Positions 26,116 through 35,038 of a stretch of DNA of 64,000 nt are shown one piece after another. The notes under the pieces are model-generated. The model saw only the letters and a list, made by a program, of their open reading frames with translations. It was not told the DNA's origin and did no database searches. Location of the stretch: contig NZ_LIXJ01000004.1 of assembly GCF_001905795.1 (NCBI RefSeq), forward strand, positions 248,001 through 312,000. The letters are read 5' to 3'. A program made the translations under genes and the position numbers. Each line of letters starts with the position of its first letter. The stretch's first letter is position 1. This DNA is from Streptomyces sp. CB01580. Its GTDB lineage: Bacteria > Actinomycetota > Actinomycetes > Streptomycetales > Streptomycetaceae.

Positions 26116-28289
26116 CGATGTTCGACGCCGTTCTCGTCGCCAACCGCGGCGAGATCGCGGTACGGGTCATCCGTACGCTGCGCGCCCTCGGCGTCCGCTC
26201 GGTCGCCGTGTTCAGCGACGCGGACGCGGACGCCCGCCATGTGCGGGAGGCCGACACGGCGGTACGGATCGGCCCCGCGCCCGCCGCCATGAGCTACCTG
26301 AGCGTGCCCGCGCTGCTGGACGCCGCCCGCCGCACCGGCGCCCAGGCCGTCCACCCCGGGTACGGGTTCCTCGCCGAGAACGCGGGCTTCGCGCGGTCCT
26401 GCGCCGAGGCGGGGCTGGTCTTCATCGGCCCGCCCGCCGACGCCATCTCGCTGATGGGCGACAAGATCCGGGCCAAGGAGACGGTCGCGGCGGCCGGGGT
26501 TCCGGTGGTGCCGGGCTCCTCCGGCAGCGGACTGACCGACGCCCAACTGGTCGACGCGGCAAGGGAGATCGGCACGCCCGTGCTGCTGAAGCCCTCGGCG
26601 GGCGGCGGCGGCAAGGGCATGCGGCTGGTGCGTGACGAGGCGCTGCTCGCGGACGAGATCGCCGCCGCCCGGCGTGAGGCCCGCGCCTCGTTCGGCGACG
26701 ACACCCTGCTCGTGGAGCGGTGGATCGACCGGCCCCGCCACATCGAGATCCAGGTGCTGGCCGACACCCACGGCAACGTGGTCCACCTCGGCGAGCGCGA
26801 GTGCTCCCTCCAGCGCCGCCACCAGAAGATCATCGAGGAGGCGCCGTCCGTCCTGCTCGACGAGGAGACCCGGGCGGCGATGGGCGAGGCGGCCGTCCAG
26901 GCGGCCCGTTCCTGCGGCTACGTCGGCGCGGGCACGGTCGAGTTCATCGTCCCGGGCGACGACCCGGCCGCGTACTGCTTCATGGAGATGAACACCCGCC
27001 TCCAGGTCGAGCACCCCGTCACCGAGCTGATCACCGGCCTGGACCTGGTGGAGTGGCAGCTGCGGGTCGCCGCGGGCGAGCAACTGCCGTACGAGCAGCG
27101 GGACATCACGCTCACCGGTCACGCGATCGAGGCCCGGATCTGTGCCGAGGACCCGTCCCGCGGCTTCCTGCCGTCCGGTGGCACGGTCCTCGCGCTGCAC
27201 GAGCCGCAGGGCGACGGCGTGCGCACGGACTCCGGGCTGCGCGCGGGCGGCGAGGTCGGCAGCCTGTACGACCCGATGCTGTCGAAGGTCATCGCGTACG
27301 GGCCCGACCGGGCCGCCGCGCTGCGCCGGCTGCGCGCCGCGCTCGCGGACACGGTGATCCTCGGCGTCCCGACGAACGCCGGCTTCCTGCGCCGTCTGCT
27401 CGCCCACCCGGCGGTGGCGGCGGGCGAACTGGACACCGGCCTGGTGGAACGCGAGGTCGACGATCTTGTGCCGGAGGGCGTGCCGGAGGAGGTGTACGCG
27501 GCGGCGGCGCTGCTGCGGCAGTCCCCCGGCCCCGACGCCCCGAAGGACTCCTCCGGCGGGACGGGCCCGTTCTCGGTGCCGAACGGCTGGGTGGACCCGT
27601 CCTCGTCGCCGAACGGCTGGGTGGACCCGTTCTCGGTGCCGAACGGCTGGCGGCTGGGCGGCACCCCGGCCCGTACCGTGTACGACTTCCGGCTGCCGGG
27701 CCGCGACCCCGTGCAGGTCTCGCTGCGCACCCGCGCGACGGGCACCGAGCTGGCGTTCGGCCATGTCGGGGAGGGCGCGGAGCCGCCGGAGCCCGCGACG
27801 GGCGCGTGCGGCCCGCTCGCCCCGATGCCCGGCTGCCGGGAGACGGCCCGGGCGGCCGAGCTCTCCGAGCACCGCATCGTCGTCGAACTCGCCGGTGTCA
27901 CCCACGCGTTCACCTACGCGGCCGCCCCGGACGGGGTCTGGCTGGGCCGGGACGGCGACAGCTGGCACGTACAGGACCACGACCCGGTGGCGGCGTCGCT
28001 GGCCGGGGCCGCCCGTTCCGGCGCCGACACCCTCGCCGCCCCCATGCCGGGCACCGTCACCGTCGTGAAGGTGGCGGTCGGGGACGAGGTCGTGGCCGGT
28101 CAGAGCCTGCTCGTCGTCGAGGCGATGAAGATGGAGCACGTCATCTCCGCCCCGCACGCCGGGACCGTGATCGAACTGGACGTCACCGCCGGCGCCACGG
28201 TCGCCATGGACCAGGTCCTGGCCGTCGTGGCCCCCGCCGGAACCGGTCCCGGCGACGCGTCCGCCACGTCTCCCGGGGAGGACGCATGA
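26112..28289 (+). CDS. accC: Acyl-CoA carboxylase alpha subunit (biotin carboxylase + BCCP)
   Basis: 725 aa from ATG 26112. Biotin carboxylase: [70 protein letters not shown]-terminal biotinyl domain with [17 protein letters not shown], Lys being the biotin site. Between them, residues 487-513 are three decapeptide repeats of [10 protein letters not shown] type (30-bp DNA units). Stop overlaps the next start (ATGA). Carboxylates biotin for transfer by the beta subunit. Confidence 0.93.
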   Translation: MTMFDAVLVANRGEIAVRVIRTLRALGVRSVAVFSDADADARHVREADTAVRIGPAPAAMSYLSVPALLDAARRTGAQAVHPGYGFLAENAGFARSCAEAGLVFIGPPADAISLMGDKIRAKETVAAAGVPVVPGSSGSGLTDAQLVDAAREIGTPVLLKPSAGGGGKGMRLVRDEALLADEIAAARREARASFGDDTLLVERWIDRPRHIEIQVLADTHGNVVHLGERECSLQRRHQKIIEEAPSVLLDEETRAAMGEAAVQAARSCGYVGAGTVEFIVPGDDPAAYCFMEMNTRLQVEHPVTELITGLDLVEWQLRVAAGEQLPYEQRDITLTGHAIEARICAEDPSRGFLPSGGTVLALHEPQGDGVRTDSGLRAGGEVGSLYDPMLSKVIAYGPDRAAALRRLRAALADTVILGVPTNAGFLRRLLAHPAVAAGELDTGLVEREVDDLVPEGVPEEVYAAAALLRQSPGPDAPKDSSGGTGPFSVPNGWVDPSSSPNGWVDPFSVPNGWRLGGTPARTVYDFRLPGRDPVQVSLRTRATGTELAFGHVGEGAEPPEPATGACGPLAPMPGCRETARAAELSEHRIVVELAGVTHAFTYAAAPDGVWLGRDGDSWHVQDHDPVAASLAGAARSGADTLAAPMPGTVTVVKVAVGDEVVAGQSLLVVEAMKMEHVISAPHAGTVIELDVTAGATVAMDQVLAVVAPAGTGPGDASATSPGEDA
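27570..27656. repeat. Three 30-bp in-frame repeats in the carboxylase linker
   Basis: Units start at 27570, 27600 and 27630; each encodes (F/S)S(V/S)PNGW with VDP between. They lie in the linker between the carboxylase core and the BT/biotinyl part. Confidence 0.85.
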
Positions 28290-29251
28290 CCACGACTTCC
28301 GGGGAGGACCGCATGACCCCCCGCACCCTGCCCATGACCGTGCCCACCCAGGACCTGCCGCCCCGGGTGCGCATCCACGAGGTCGGCGCCCGCGACGGGC
28401 TCCAGAACGAGAAGACCGTCGTACCGATCGAGGTGAAGGCGGAGTTCATCCACCGCCTCGCCGCGGCCGGCCTGACCACCATCGAGGCCACCAGCTTCGT
28501 GCACCCCAAGTGGGTGCCCCAACTGGCCGACGCGGAGGACCTGTTCCCCCGGCTCCGCGACATCGCGGGCGTGGCCCTGCCGGTCCTCGTGCCGAACGAG
28601 CGCGGGCTGGACCGGGCGCTGGCGCTCGGTGCCCGCCGCATCGCCGTGTTCGGCTCGGCGACCGAGACGTTCGCCTCCCGCAACCTCAACCGCACGATCG
28701 CCGAGTCGCTCGCCATGTTCGAGCCCGTCGTGTCCCGCGCCAAGGACGACAAGGTGCACGTCCGGGGCTATCTGTCGATGTGCTTCGGCGACCCGTGGGA
28801 GGGGCCCGTCCCCGTCCACCAGGTCGTCCGGGTCGCGAAGTCGCTGATGGACCTGGGCTGCGACGAGCTGTCCCTGGGCGACACCATCGGCGTGGCCACG
28901 CCCGGTCACGTACTGGACCTGCTGTCCGAGCTGAACGAGGAGGGCGTGCGCACCGACACCATCGGGGTGCACTTCCACGACACGTACGGCCAGGCCCTCT
29001 CCAACACCCTCGCCGCGCTCCAGCACGGGGTGACGACCGTGGACGCCTCGGCGGGCGGCCTCGGCGGCTGCCCGTACGCGAAGAGCGCGACCGGCAACCT
29101 CGCCACCGAGGACCTCGTGTGGATGCTCGACGGCCTCGGCATCGAGACCGGGGTCGACCTCGACGCGCTCACCGCCACCAGCGTGTGGCTCGCCGAGCGA
29201 CTGGGCCGCCCCAGCCCGTCCCGTACCGTCCGGGCGCTGTCGGCGCGGTGA
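28286..29251 (+). CDS. hmgL: Hydroxymethylglutaryl-CoA lyase
   Basis: 321 aa from ATG 28286 (overlaps the alpha-subunit stop) or 312 aa from ATG 28313, which has its own GGGGAGG. The two starts arise from a duplicated SD-ATG segment. HMGL signatures: [40 protein letters not shown] (metal site) and [15 protein letters not shown] with the active-site Cys. Cleaves HMG-CoA to acetoacetate and acetyl-CoA, last step of leucine degradation. Confidence 0.93.
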   Translation: MTTTSGEDRMTPRTLPMTVPTQDLPPRVRIHEVGARDGLQNEKTVVPIEVKAEFIHRLAAAGLTTIEATSFVHPKWVPQLADAEDLFPRLRDIAGVALPVLVPNERGLDRALALGARRIAVFGSATETFASRNLNRTIAESLAMFEPVVSRAKDDKVHVRGYLSMCFGDPWEGPVPVHQVVRVAKSLMDLGCDELSLGDTIGVATPGHVLDLLSELNEEGVRTDTIGVHFHDTYGQALSNTLAALQHGVTTVDASAGGLGGCPYAKSATGNLATEDLVWMLDGLGIETGVDLDALTATSVWLAERLGRPSPSRTVRALSAR

Positions 29252-29316
29252 CCACCGCCATGCGACGCCCCCTGTCCCCCCGCACCGTCCCAGTCGCCCA
29301 CAAGGAGTGACCTGCC

Positions 29317-30483
29317 ATGCCCCTGGACCACCGGCTGACCGCCGAGCACGAGGAACTGCGGCGCACCGTCGAGGAGTTCGCGCACGATGTGGTCGCCCCG
29401 AAGATCGGGGACTTCTACGAGCGTCATGAGTTCCCGTACGAAATCGTGCGGGAGATGGGACGGATGGGTCTGTTCGGGCTGCCGTTCCCGGAGGAGTACG
29501 GCGGCATGGGCGGGGACTACCTCGCCCTCGGGATCGCCCTGGAGGAGCTGGCCCGGGTCGACTCGTCCGTGGCGATCACGCTGGAGGCCGGGGTGTCGCT
29601 CGGCGCCATGCCGGTCTACCGCTTCGGCACGGAGGAGCAGAAGCGGAAGTGGCTGCCGAGGCTGTGCGCGGGCGAGGCGCTCGGCGCGTTCGGCCTGACC
29701 GAGCCGGAGGCCGGATCGGACGCGGGCGGCACGCGCACGACGGCGGTGCGCGACGAGGCCACCGGCGAGTGGGTGATCAACGGTTCGAAGTGCTTCATCA
29801 CCAACTCCGGTACGGACATCACGGACCTGGTCACGGTCACGGCGGTGACCGGCCGCAAGGAGAACGGCGCCCCGCTCATCTCCTCGATCATCGTCCCGTC
29901 CGGCACTCCCGGCTTCACCGTCGCCGCCCCGTACTCCAAGGTCGGCTGGAACGCCTCGGACACCCGTGAACTGTCCTTCACCGACGTCCGCGTCCCGCTG
30001 GACAACCTGCTGGGCGAGGAGGGCCGGGGCTACGCGCAGTTCCTGCGCATCCTCGACGAGGGCCGGATCGCCATCGCCGCCCTGGCCACGGGCCTGGCGC
30101 AGGGCTGCGTGGACGAGTCGGTGAAGTACGCGCACGAGCGCCACGCCTTCGGCCGGCCGATCGGCACCAACCAGGCCATCCAGTTCAAGATCGCCGACAT
30201 GGAGGCCCGCGCCCACATGGCCCGCATCGGCTGGCGCGACGCGGCGTCCCGCCTGCTGGCGGGCGAGCCCTTCAAGAAGGAGGCGGCGATCGCGAAGCTG
30301 TACTCCTCGACGGTCGCGGTGGACAACGCCCGCGAGGCCACCCAGATCCACGGCGGCTACGGCTTCATGAACGAGTACCCGGTGGCCCGGATGTGGCGCG
30401 ACTCCAAGATCCTGGAGATCGGCGAGGGCACGAGCGAGGTCCAGCGCATGCTGATCGCAAGGGAGTTGGGCCTCCCTGCCTGA
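29317..30483 (+). CDS. acdH: Acyl-CoA dehydrogenase (branched/short chain)
   Basis: 388 aa. FGLTEPEAGSDAGGTRTTA, QIHGGYGFMNEYPVARMWRDSKILEIGEGTSEVQRMLIAREL; catalytic base Glu370 sits before GTSE as in short-chain enzymes, unlike the other dehydrogenase in this window. An AAGGAG SD precedes the ATG. Last gene of the leucine/branched-chain operon; the orthologous S. coelicolor gene is known as acdH and is involved in branched-chain amino acid catabolism (recalled). Confidence 0.92.
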   Translation: MPLDHRLTAEHEELRRTVEEFAHDVVAPKIGDFYERHEFPYEIVREMGRMGLFGLPFPEEYGGMGGDYLALGIALEELARVDSSVAITLEAGVSLGAMPVYRFGTEEQKRKWLPRLCAGEALGAFGLTEPEAGSDAGGTRTTAVRDEATGEWVINGSKCFITNSGTDITDLVTVTAVTGRKENGAPLISSIIVPSGTPGFTVAAPYSKVGWNASDTRELSFTDVRVPLDNLLGEEGRGYAQFLRILDEGRIAIAALATGLAQGCVDESVKYAHERHAFGRPIGTNQAIQFKIADMEARAHMARIGWRDAASRLLAGEPFKKEAAIAKLYSSTVAVDNAREATQIHGGYGFMNEYPVARMWRDSKILEIGEGTSEVQRMLIARELGLPA

Positions 30484-30507
30484 CCCTGCCCCCTGCCACG
30501 GGGCCTG

Positions 30508-30548
30508 CGCGCCGCCGCTTCCGGGAACGCCCGGGAAGCGGCGGCGCG
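30508..30548 (+). terminator. Operon terminator after acdH
   Basis: Perfect 15-bp stem (30508-30522 with 30534-30548); the 11-base loop contains a further GGG/CCC pairing. Starts 25 bases after the stop. Confidence 0.85.
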
Positions 30549-30720
30549 CGGGCGTCAGGCCGCCGACCCCGTCCCCGACGACGCGGTGGCGGCGTACGAG
30601 CGACTGTGCCGGGCCGGGTTCACGAGCCGGCCCGTGGCGGACGGTGCGAAGGGCACGGACGGTGCGGACGGCACGGACGGTGCCGAGGGCACGGAGGCCG
30701 GCTGACACCGCCTGATCCCA

Positions 30721-31272
30721 TCAGCCCGGCGCGCCGGGCCACTCCTCACGGAGCATCCCGAACAACACCGTGTCGTACCGCCTGCCCGCCACCAGCACGG
30801 TTTCCCGACGGCGGCCCTCCTCGCAGAAGCCCGCCCGGGTGAAGGCGCGGACGGCCCGCTCGTTGCCGCTCCAGGTGTCGAGCTCGATCCGATGCAGCCC
30901 GTAGGCCCCGAACAGGTGCCCCACCAGCAGGCGCAGCGCGTCCGAGCCGTGGCCGCGGCCCCAGCGGTCCCGCTCGCCGATGGTGATGCCGACCGTGGCA
31001 CACCCGGCGAACGGGTCCAGGTCCCGGTAGTCCGCCATGCCGATCACCGTGCCGTCGGCGAGGTCCTCCACGGTGAATACGGCCGACTCCCTCGGGCTCA
31101 GCCGCAGCATGGTTTCGAAGGCGAGCCCGACGGCCTCCGCCGTGACCGGGCCGAAGCACGGGTCGCCGGCCGTGGCCCAGTGCACCACCTCCGGATCGTT
31201 GCGCCACCGGACGTGGTGCTCCGCGTCCTCCGCGCGCAGCGCGCGAAGCCTGACCAATTCACCCTCGAACAT
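30721..31272 (-). CDS. GNAT-family N-acetyltransferase (RimJ/RimL-like)
   Basis: 183 aa. VRLRALRAEDAEHHVRWRNDPEVVHW at the start, the acetyl-CoA loop ERDRWGRGHGSDALRLLVGHLFGAYGLHRIELDTWSGNERAVRAFTRAGFCEEG. RimJ/RimL-type enzymes acetylate protein N-termini or small amines; substrate unknown. Single gene. Confidence 0.85.
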   Translation of the reverse strand: MFEGELVRLRALRAEDAEHHVRWRNDPEVVHWATAGDPCFGPVTAEAVGLAFETMLRLSPRESAVFTVEDLADGTVIGMADYRDLDPFAGCATVGITIGERDRWGRGHGSDALRLLVGHLFGAYGLHRIELDTWSGNERAVRAFTRAGFCEEGRRRETVLVAGRRYDTVLFGMLREEWPGAPG

Positions 31273-31365
31273 ACGGTGATCATATTCCGATGGATCCCGA
31301 TGGCGATCTTGATCCGGTCACGTCATCGATTCCCGAGACCGGGCCGGAGTCGGCACATCGGCAGG

Positions 31366-31659
31366 TCAGCGCACCAGCAGGTCGATCACGCCCGTCAGGC
31401 CCTCGTCGCCGATGCCCTCGGCCAGACGGCGGCGCATCAACGCGAAGTAGGGGCTGAGCAGTTCCGGGCTGACACCCTGCTGTTCGGCGGTGCTCAGGAA
31501 GGTCGGCGTACCGGCCACCTGCATGGCGAGGTTGGAGACGACCGACGGCTTCCTCCCTTGCTCGACCGCGGAACGGATGCTGGCGGTCGGGACCCCCGGG
31601 GCCCGGAACGGGCCCGGACACCCCGGGGCGAGCCTCGCCGGGGCGCGGGCGTACACCAC
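31366..31659 (-). pseudogene. Remnant: C-terminus of an NAD(P)-dependent reductase (6PGDH/imine-reductase type)
   Basis: About 97 codons; the last 60 (PSVVSNLAMQVAGTPTFLSTAE, LMRRRLAEGIGDEGLTGVIDLL) match the C-terminal helical domain of the NADPH-dependent imine-reductase-like family, whose members end in a Gly-x-Gly-x-(D/E) helix. The Rossmann domain is missing and the upstream sequence does not continue it. Occupies most of the 410-bp gap between the GNAT and GH20 genes. Confidence 0.55.
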
Positions 31660-31682
31660 GCTCCGCGCCCCGGAGGATCACC

Positions 31683-33344
31683 TCACTCCGCCGCCCAAGG
31701 CACCTCCGGCGCCCGGTAGTAGTCGATGCCGAGCGCCGAGAGCCGCGGCCCCTGCGCGCCGAGCCGCGCCTTGTACGCGTCCCAGTCGTGCGTGGACGCG
31801 GGCGACCAGCCCAGCTCCGCGATCCCCGGCAGCCGGGGGAACGCCATCTGCTCGATCTCCGCGCTGTTCGTCAGCGTCTCCGACCAGAGCGGTGCCTCGA
31901 CGCCGAGGACCGAACCGGGCCGGGCCCCGTCCAGGTAGGCCGCCGGGTCCCAGTCGTAGGAGCGCCGGACGGAGACGTAGCCGGCCCAGGACAGGCCCAG
32001 CTCGGTGTCCTTGTCGTACTTCATGTCCAGGTAGCCGCGGTCCGCCGGGGACAGCACCAGCTTCGTGCCCCTCGCGGTGGCGTCCGCCACCTGCTTCCGT
32101 TCGTCCGCGCCCGTCCGGTCGTAGCCCCAGTACTGGGCGACCGTGCCCCCGACCGGAGTGGCGCCGGTCAGCTGGTGCCAGCCGATCACGGTCTTGCCGT
32201 ACCGGCCGACGACGGCCTGCGCCTTGTTCATGAACGCCACGTAGTCGTCATGGGCGGTGGAGTGCGCCTCGTCGCCGCCGATGTGGAGGTACGTGCCGGG
32301 GGTGAGCGCGGCCAGCTCGCGGATCACGTCGTCCACGAAGTCGTACGTGACGGCCTTCGGGACGCAGAGCGAGCTGAAGCCGACGTTCGTGCCGGTGTAG
32401 AGCGGGGGCGCGACGCCGTCGCAGTTCAGTTCCGCGTACGAGGCGAGCGCCGCGTTGGTGTGGCCGGGCAGGTCGATCTCCGGAACGACCTCCAGATAGC
32501 GGGAGGCCGCGTACCGCACGATCTCCCGGTAGTCCGCCTTCGTGTAGTAGCCGCCCGGGCCGCCGCCGACCTCCGTCCGCCCGCCGTACGTGGCGAGTCT
32601 CGGCCAGGAGTCGATGGCGATGCGCCACCCCTGGTCGTCCGAGAGGTGCAGATGGAGCTTGTTGAGTTTGTACAGGGCGAGCTGGTCGATGTAGCGCTTC
32701 ACCTCGGCGACGGAGAAGAAGTGCCGCGAGACGTCCAGCATGGCCCCTCGGTACGCGTAGCGCGGGGCGTCCCGCACCGTGCCGCCCGCGACCGTCCACG
32801 GGCCCTCCTGACGGCTGTTCCGCTCCACCCGGGCCGGGAACAGCTGGCGCAGGGTCTGGACGCCGTGGAAGAGCCCGGCGGGCTCGCGCGCGGTGATGGT
32901 GACGGAACCGGGGTTCGACCTCAGGGTGTAGCCCTCGGCGCCGGACGCGTCGTCGTGGGGGTCGAGCCTGAGCCGGATGCCGTCGCTGCCCCGGCCGGTG
33001 ACCGGCAGGGCGTAGCCGGTCGACGGGCGCAGCACGCCCGCGAGCTGGTCGGCGATCCGCCGGGCCTCCCGGGATTCGCTCTCGACGCGGATCCTGGTGC
33101 CGGCGGTGATGGCGTACGGGGAGCCGCCCGGCTTCGCCTCGACGGGAGCGGGGACCACCTGCCCGAGGGGGCGCGGCGCGGGAGCGGCGGCGGCCGGGCC
33201 GCTGCCCGCCGCGGCACCGGCCGCCGTGACGAGCAGCAGCGAGCCGAGGAGGCGGGGAAGGGTGATGCGCCGGGCCCTGCGCGGTGTCCGTACCGATCGC
33301 GGTGGCGGTACGGAGGAACTCTGTCGTGTCCTGTGCAGTCTCAC
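31683..33344 (-). CDS. Secreted beta-N-acetylhexosaminidase, GH20
   Basis: 553 aa with signal peptide (LGSLLLVTAAGAAAGSGPAAAA). GH20b N-domain then the barrel: RGAMLDVSRHFFSVAEVKRYIDQLALYKLNKLHLHLSDDQGWR, EIDLPGHTNAA, and TYLHIGGDEAHST carrying the catalytic Asp-Glu pair of substrate-assisted hydrolysis. End GIAELGWSP is typical. Closely resembles the well-studied Streptomyces chitobiase. Releases GlcNAc from chitobiose; neighbours glmS, linking amino-sugar uptake and synthesis. Confidence 0.93.
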   Translation of the reverse strand: MRLHRTRQSSSVPPPRSVRTPRRARRITLPRLLGSLLLVTAAGAAAGSGPAAAAPAPRPLGQVVPAPVEAKPGGSPYAITAGTRIRVESESREARRIADQLAGVLRPSTGYALPVTGRGSDGIRLRLDPHDDASGAEGYTLRSNPGSVTITAREPAGLFHGVQTLRQLFPARVERNSRQEGPWTVAGGTVRDAPRYAYRGAMLDVSRHFFSVAEVKRYIDQLALYKLNKLHLHLSDDQGWRIAIDSWPRLATYGGRTEVGGGPGGYYTKADYREIVRYAASRYLEVVPEIDLPGHTNAALASYAELNCDGVAPPLYTGTNVGFSSLCVPKAVTYDFVDDVIRELAALTPGTYLHIGGDEAHSTAHDDYVAFMNKAQAVVGRYGKTVIGWHQLTGATPVGGTVAQYWGYDRTGADERKQVADATARGTKLVLSPADRGYLDMKYDKDTELGLSWAGYVSVRRSYDWDPAAYLDGARPGSVLGVEAPLWSETLTNSAEIEQMAFPRLPGIAELGWSPASTHDWDAYKARLGAQGPRLSALGIDYYRAPEVPWAAE

Positions 33345-33475
33345 AAGCCGGGTCCCTTCGACGGGTTCACACCTGTGGATGTCCTGACCGAACCATCACC
33401 ATGCGTATCGCCGGTCCCACGCACAGTCAATGCACGGACCGTCTCCCCCTGAGCACGCCTGAGAGAATCCGTCCC

Positions 33476-34543
33476 ATGGCGGAGATAACCCAGCACGACG
33501 GGACATGGACCTTCGACGGCGAGACGGTACGGATCGTGCCCGGGCAGGGAAGGGGGGTGCACCCCGTCCGGCGGGAACTGGGCGAGCTCGCCGTCCCGCT
33601 GCGGGCGGTGGCGGGCATCTCCTTCGAACCCCACCGCAAGGGCGGCCGGCTGCGACTGCGGCTGCGCGACGGGGCCTGCCCGGTCCTGCGCGCCGCGGAC
33701 GGCCGGCTCAAGGACGCCGCGGATCCGTATCAGCTGGCCGTGGAGAAGGACCGCGGCGGCGTGGCGGAGTACTTCGTCGAGGAGGTACGCAACGCCCTGC
33801 TGCTCGAACAGGTGCCGTCCGGGCCCGCCGACGGCTTCCTGCTGCCGGGCCCCTCGGTGCCGGTCGCCGGGGGCGGCGGGGACGGCACGGCCTCGTTCGA
33901 CGGGGAGACCGTCCGGCTCACCTGGAACTGGAAGGCCGAGGAGGTCAAGAGCTCCGGCGGCCCGGTCGCCTTCCCGGTGTCGGAGGTGACCGGGGTCCAC
34001 TGGATGCCGTCCATCGGTCTGGCGAACGGGCATCTGCGCTTCGTCCGGGGCGTGGCCGGACTGAGTTCCGCACCGGCCCCGGCGGCCGAGTACGACCCGT
34101 ACGCGCTGGACCTGTGGGGGCTGTCCAAGAAGGAGTACACGGCGGTGCTGGTCGCGGCGGCGGTCCTGGTCAGACTCCCGAACGCGATGGCCCCCGACAC
34201 CGACGGACCGGGCACGACGGCGATTCCGGGCGCGACGGCAGCGGCATCCGGCACGGCGATCGGGGCGACGACGACGGCGGGGGCCGTCGGGGCGGGTCCG
34301 GACGGGGGCGGCGCGACCGAGGGGGCGCGGCTCTCGAAGGCCCCCGCGACTCCCCCGGCCACGGCCCCCGGCCCGACCGCGGCGGCCCCGGCCCCGGCTC
34401 CCGCCCCGGACGCGCCACCGGCCGCCGACGATCACGACGTGCTGTTGCGGCGGCTCCGGGAGCTCGGCGAGCTGCACCGGAGCGGGGTGCTCACCGAGGA
34501 CGAGTTCACCGCGGCCAAGCAGGCCGTACTGAAACGCCTCTGA
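33476..34543 (+). CDS. DUF4429 / SHOCT domain protein
   Basis: 355 aa from ATG 33476. Two DUF4429 modules (TWTFDGETVRIVPG...LGELAVPLRAVAGISFEP; ASFDGETVRLTWNWKAEEVKSSGGPVAFPVSEVTGVHWMPS), a long Ala/Thr/Pro linker, and a C-terminal SHOCT motif LLRRLRELGELHRSGVLTEDEFTAAKQAVLKRL. SHOCT is an oligomerisation motif. The DUF4429 module is PH-like and possibly membrane-associated. Function unknown. Confidence 0.8.
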   Translation: MAEITQHDGTWTFDGETVRIVPGQGRGVHPVRRELGELAVPLRAVAGISFEPHRKGGRLRLRLRDGACPVLRAADGRLKDAADPYQLAVEKDRGGVAEYFVEEVRNALLLEQVPSGPADGFLLPGPSVPVAGGGGDGTASFDGETVRLTWNWKAEEVKSSGGPVAFPVSEVTGVHWMPSIGLANGHLRFVRGVAGLSSAPAPAAEYDPYALDLWGLSKKEYTAVLVAAAVLVRLPNAMAPDTDGPGTTAIPGATAAASGTAIGATTTAGAVGAGPDGGGATEGARLSKAPATPPATAPGPTAAAPAPAPAPDAPPAADDHDVLLRRLRELGELHRSGVLTEDEFTAAKQAVLKRL

Positions 34544-34594
34544 CCGCCTCCCCATCGGCTTCCAGCCCGTTCGAGAGCGTAATCACACTCACCA

Positions 34595-34612
34595 CTGCCC
34601 GATATCGGGCAG
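34595..34612. promoter_or_regulatory. Perfect 18-bp palindrome
   Basis: CTGCCCGATATCGGGCAG with no spacer, 40 bases before the 91-aa gene that precedes glmS. Looks like an operator for a dimeric regulator. It does not resemble the DasR site expected for GlcNAc genes. Confidence 0.55.
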
Positions 34613-34652
34613 GATTGTTGCGTCAGCGCCCCTTCCACCGCAATATCAACGA

Positions 34653-34928
34653 GTGCTCGAACGCCGCCCGTCGCATGACGACCTCATCGACCACCTGGTG
34701 CGCAGCACCGCGCTCCAGCGCGGTGAGGCCGCCCGGGTGGTACTCGACGTGCTGGCGTACTTCGACGAGACGACCGACGACTTCGTGCGCCGCCGTCACC
34801 GGGAACTGCAGTCCGGTGGCCTGGTGAACGCGGAGATCTTCGAGCGGATCGCGGCCGAGCTGCCGCACCGCGCGGTCGCGCCACCGGAGCTCTCGCTCCG
34901 TCAGCTGCGCCGCATCGTCTACGGCTGA
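34653..34928 (+). CDS. Conserved small hypothetical protein upstream of glmS
   Basis: 91 aa from GTG 34653, weak SD. LERRPSHDDLIDHLVRSTALQRGEAARVVLDVLAYFDETTDDFVRRRHRELQSGGLVNAEIFERIAAELPHRAVAPPELSLRQLRRIVYG: all-helical, acidic/basic mix, strong G/C third positions, so real. The mid part resembles bacterial IHF-like/HU-type helix pairs only vaguely. Position directly before glmS is conserved in Streptomyces as I recall; function unknown. Confidence 0.65.
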   Translation: MLERRPSHDDLIDHLVRSTALQRGEAARVVLDVLAYFDETTDDFVRRRHRELQSGGLVNAEIFERIAAELPHRAVAPPELSLRQLRRIVYG

Positions 34929-35038
34929 GCCGAAGCGGCCGAAGGACCGGCAGGACCGGCCCGGCTGCGAGGACCGGCCCGGCTGCGAGGGCCCGGCGTC
35001 GGGCACGACAAGTACATCGATGGAGGGGCAGAGACTCT

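Noticed and set aside
30484..30705. Open frame after acdH stop ending in GTDGADGTDGAEGTEAG
   Set aside because: No start codon or SD; begins at the acdH stop and runs through the terminator hairpin. May be a gene remnant but cannot be supported.
31280..31681. 133-codon minus-strand frame overlapping the reductase remnant
   Set aside because: Out of phase with the recognisable reductase C-terminus and low complexity.
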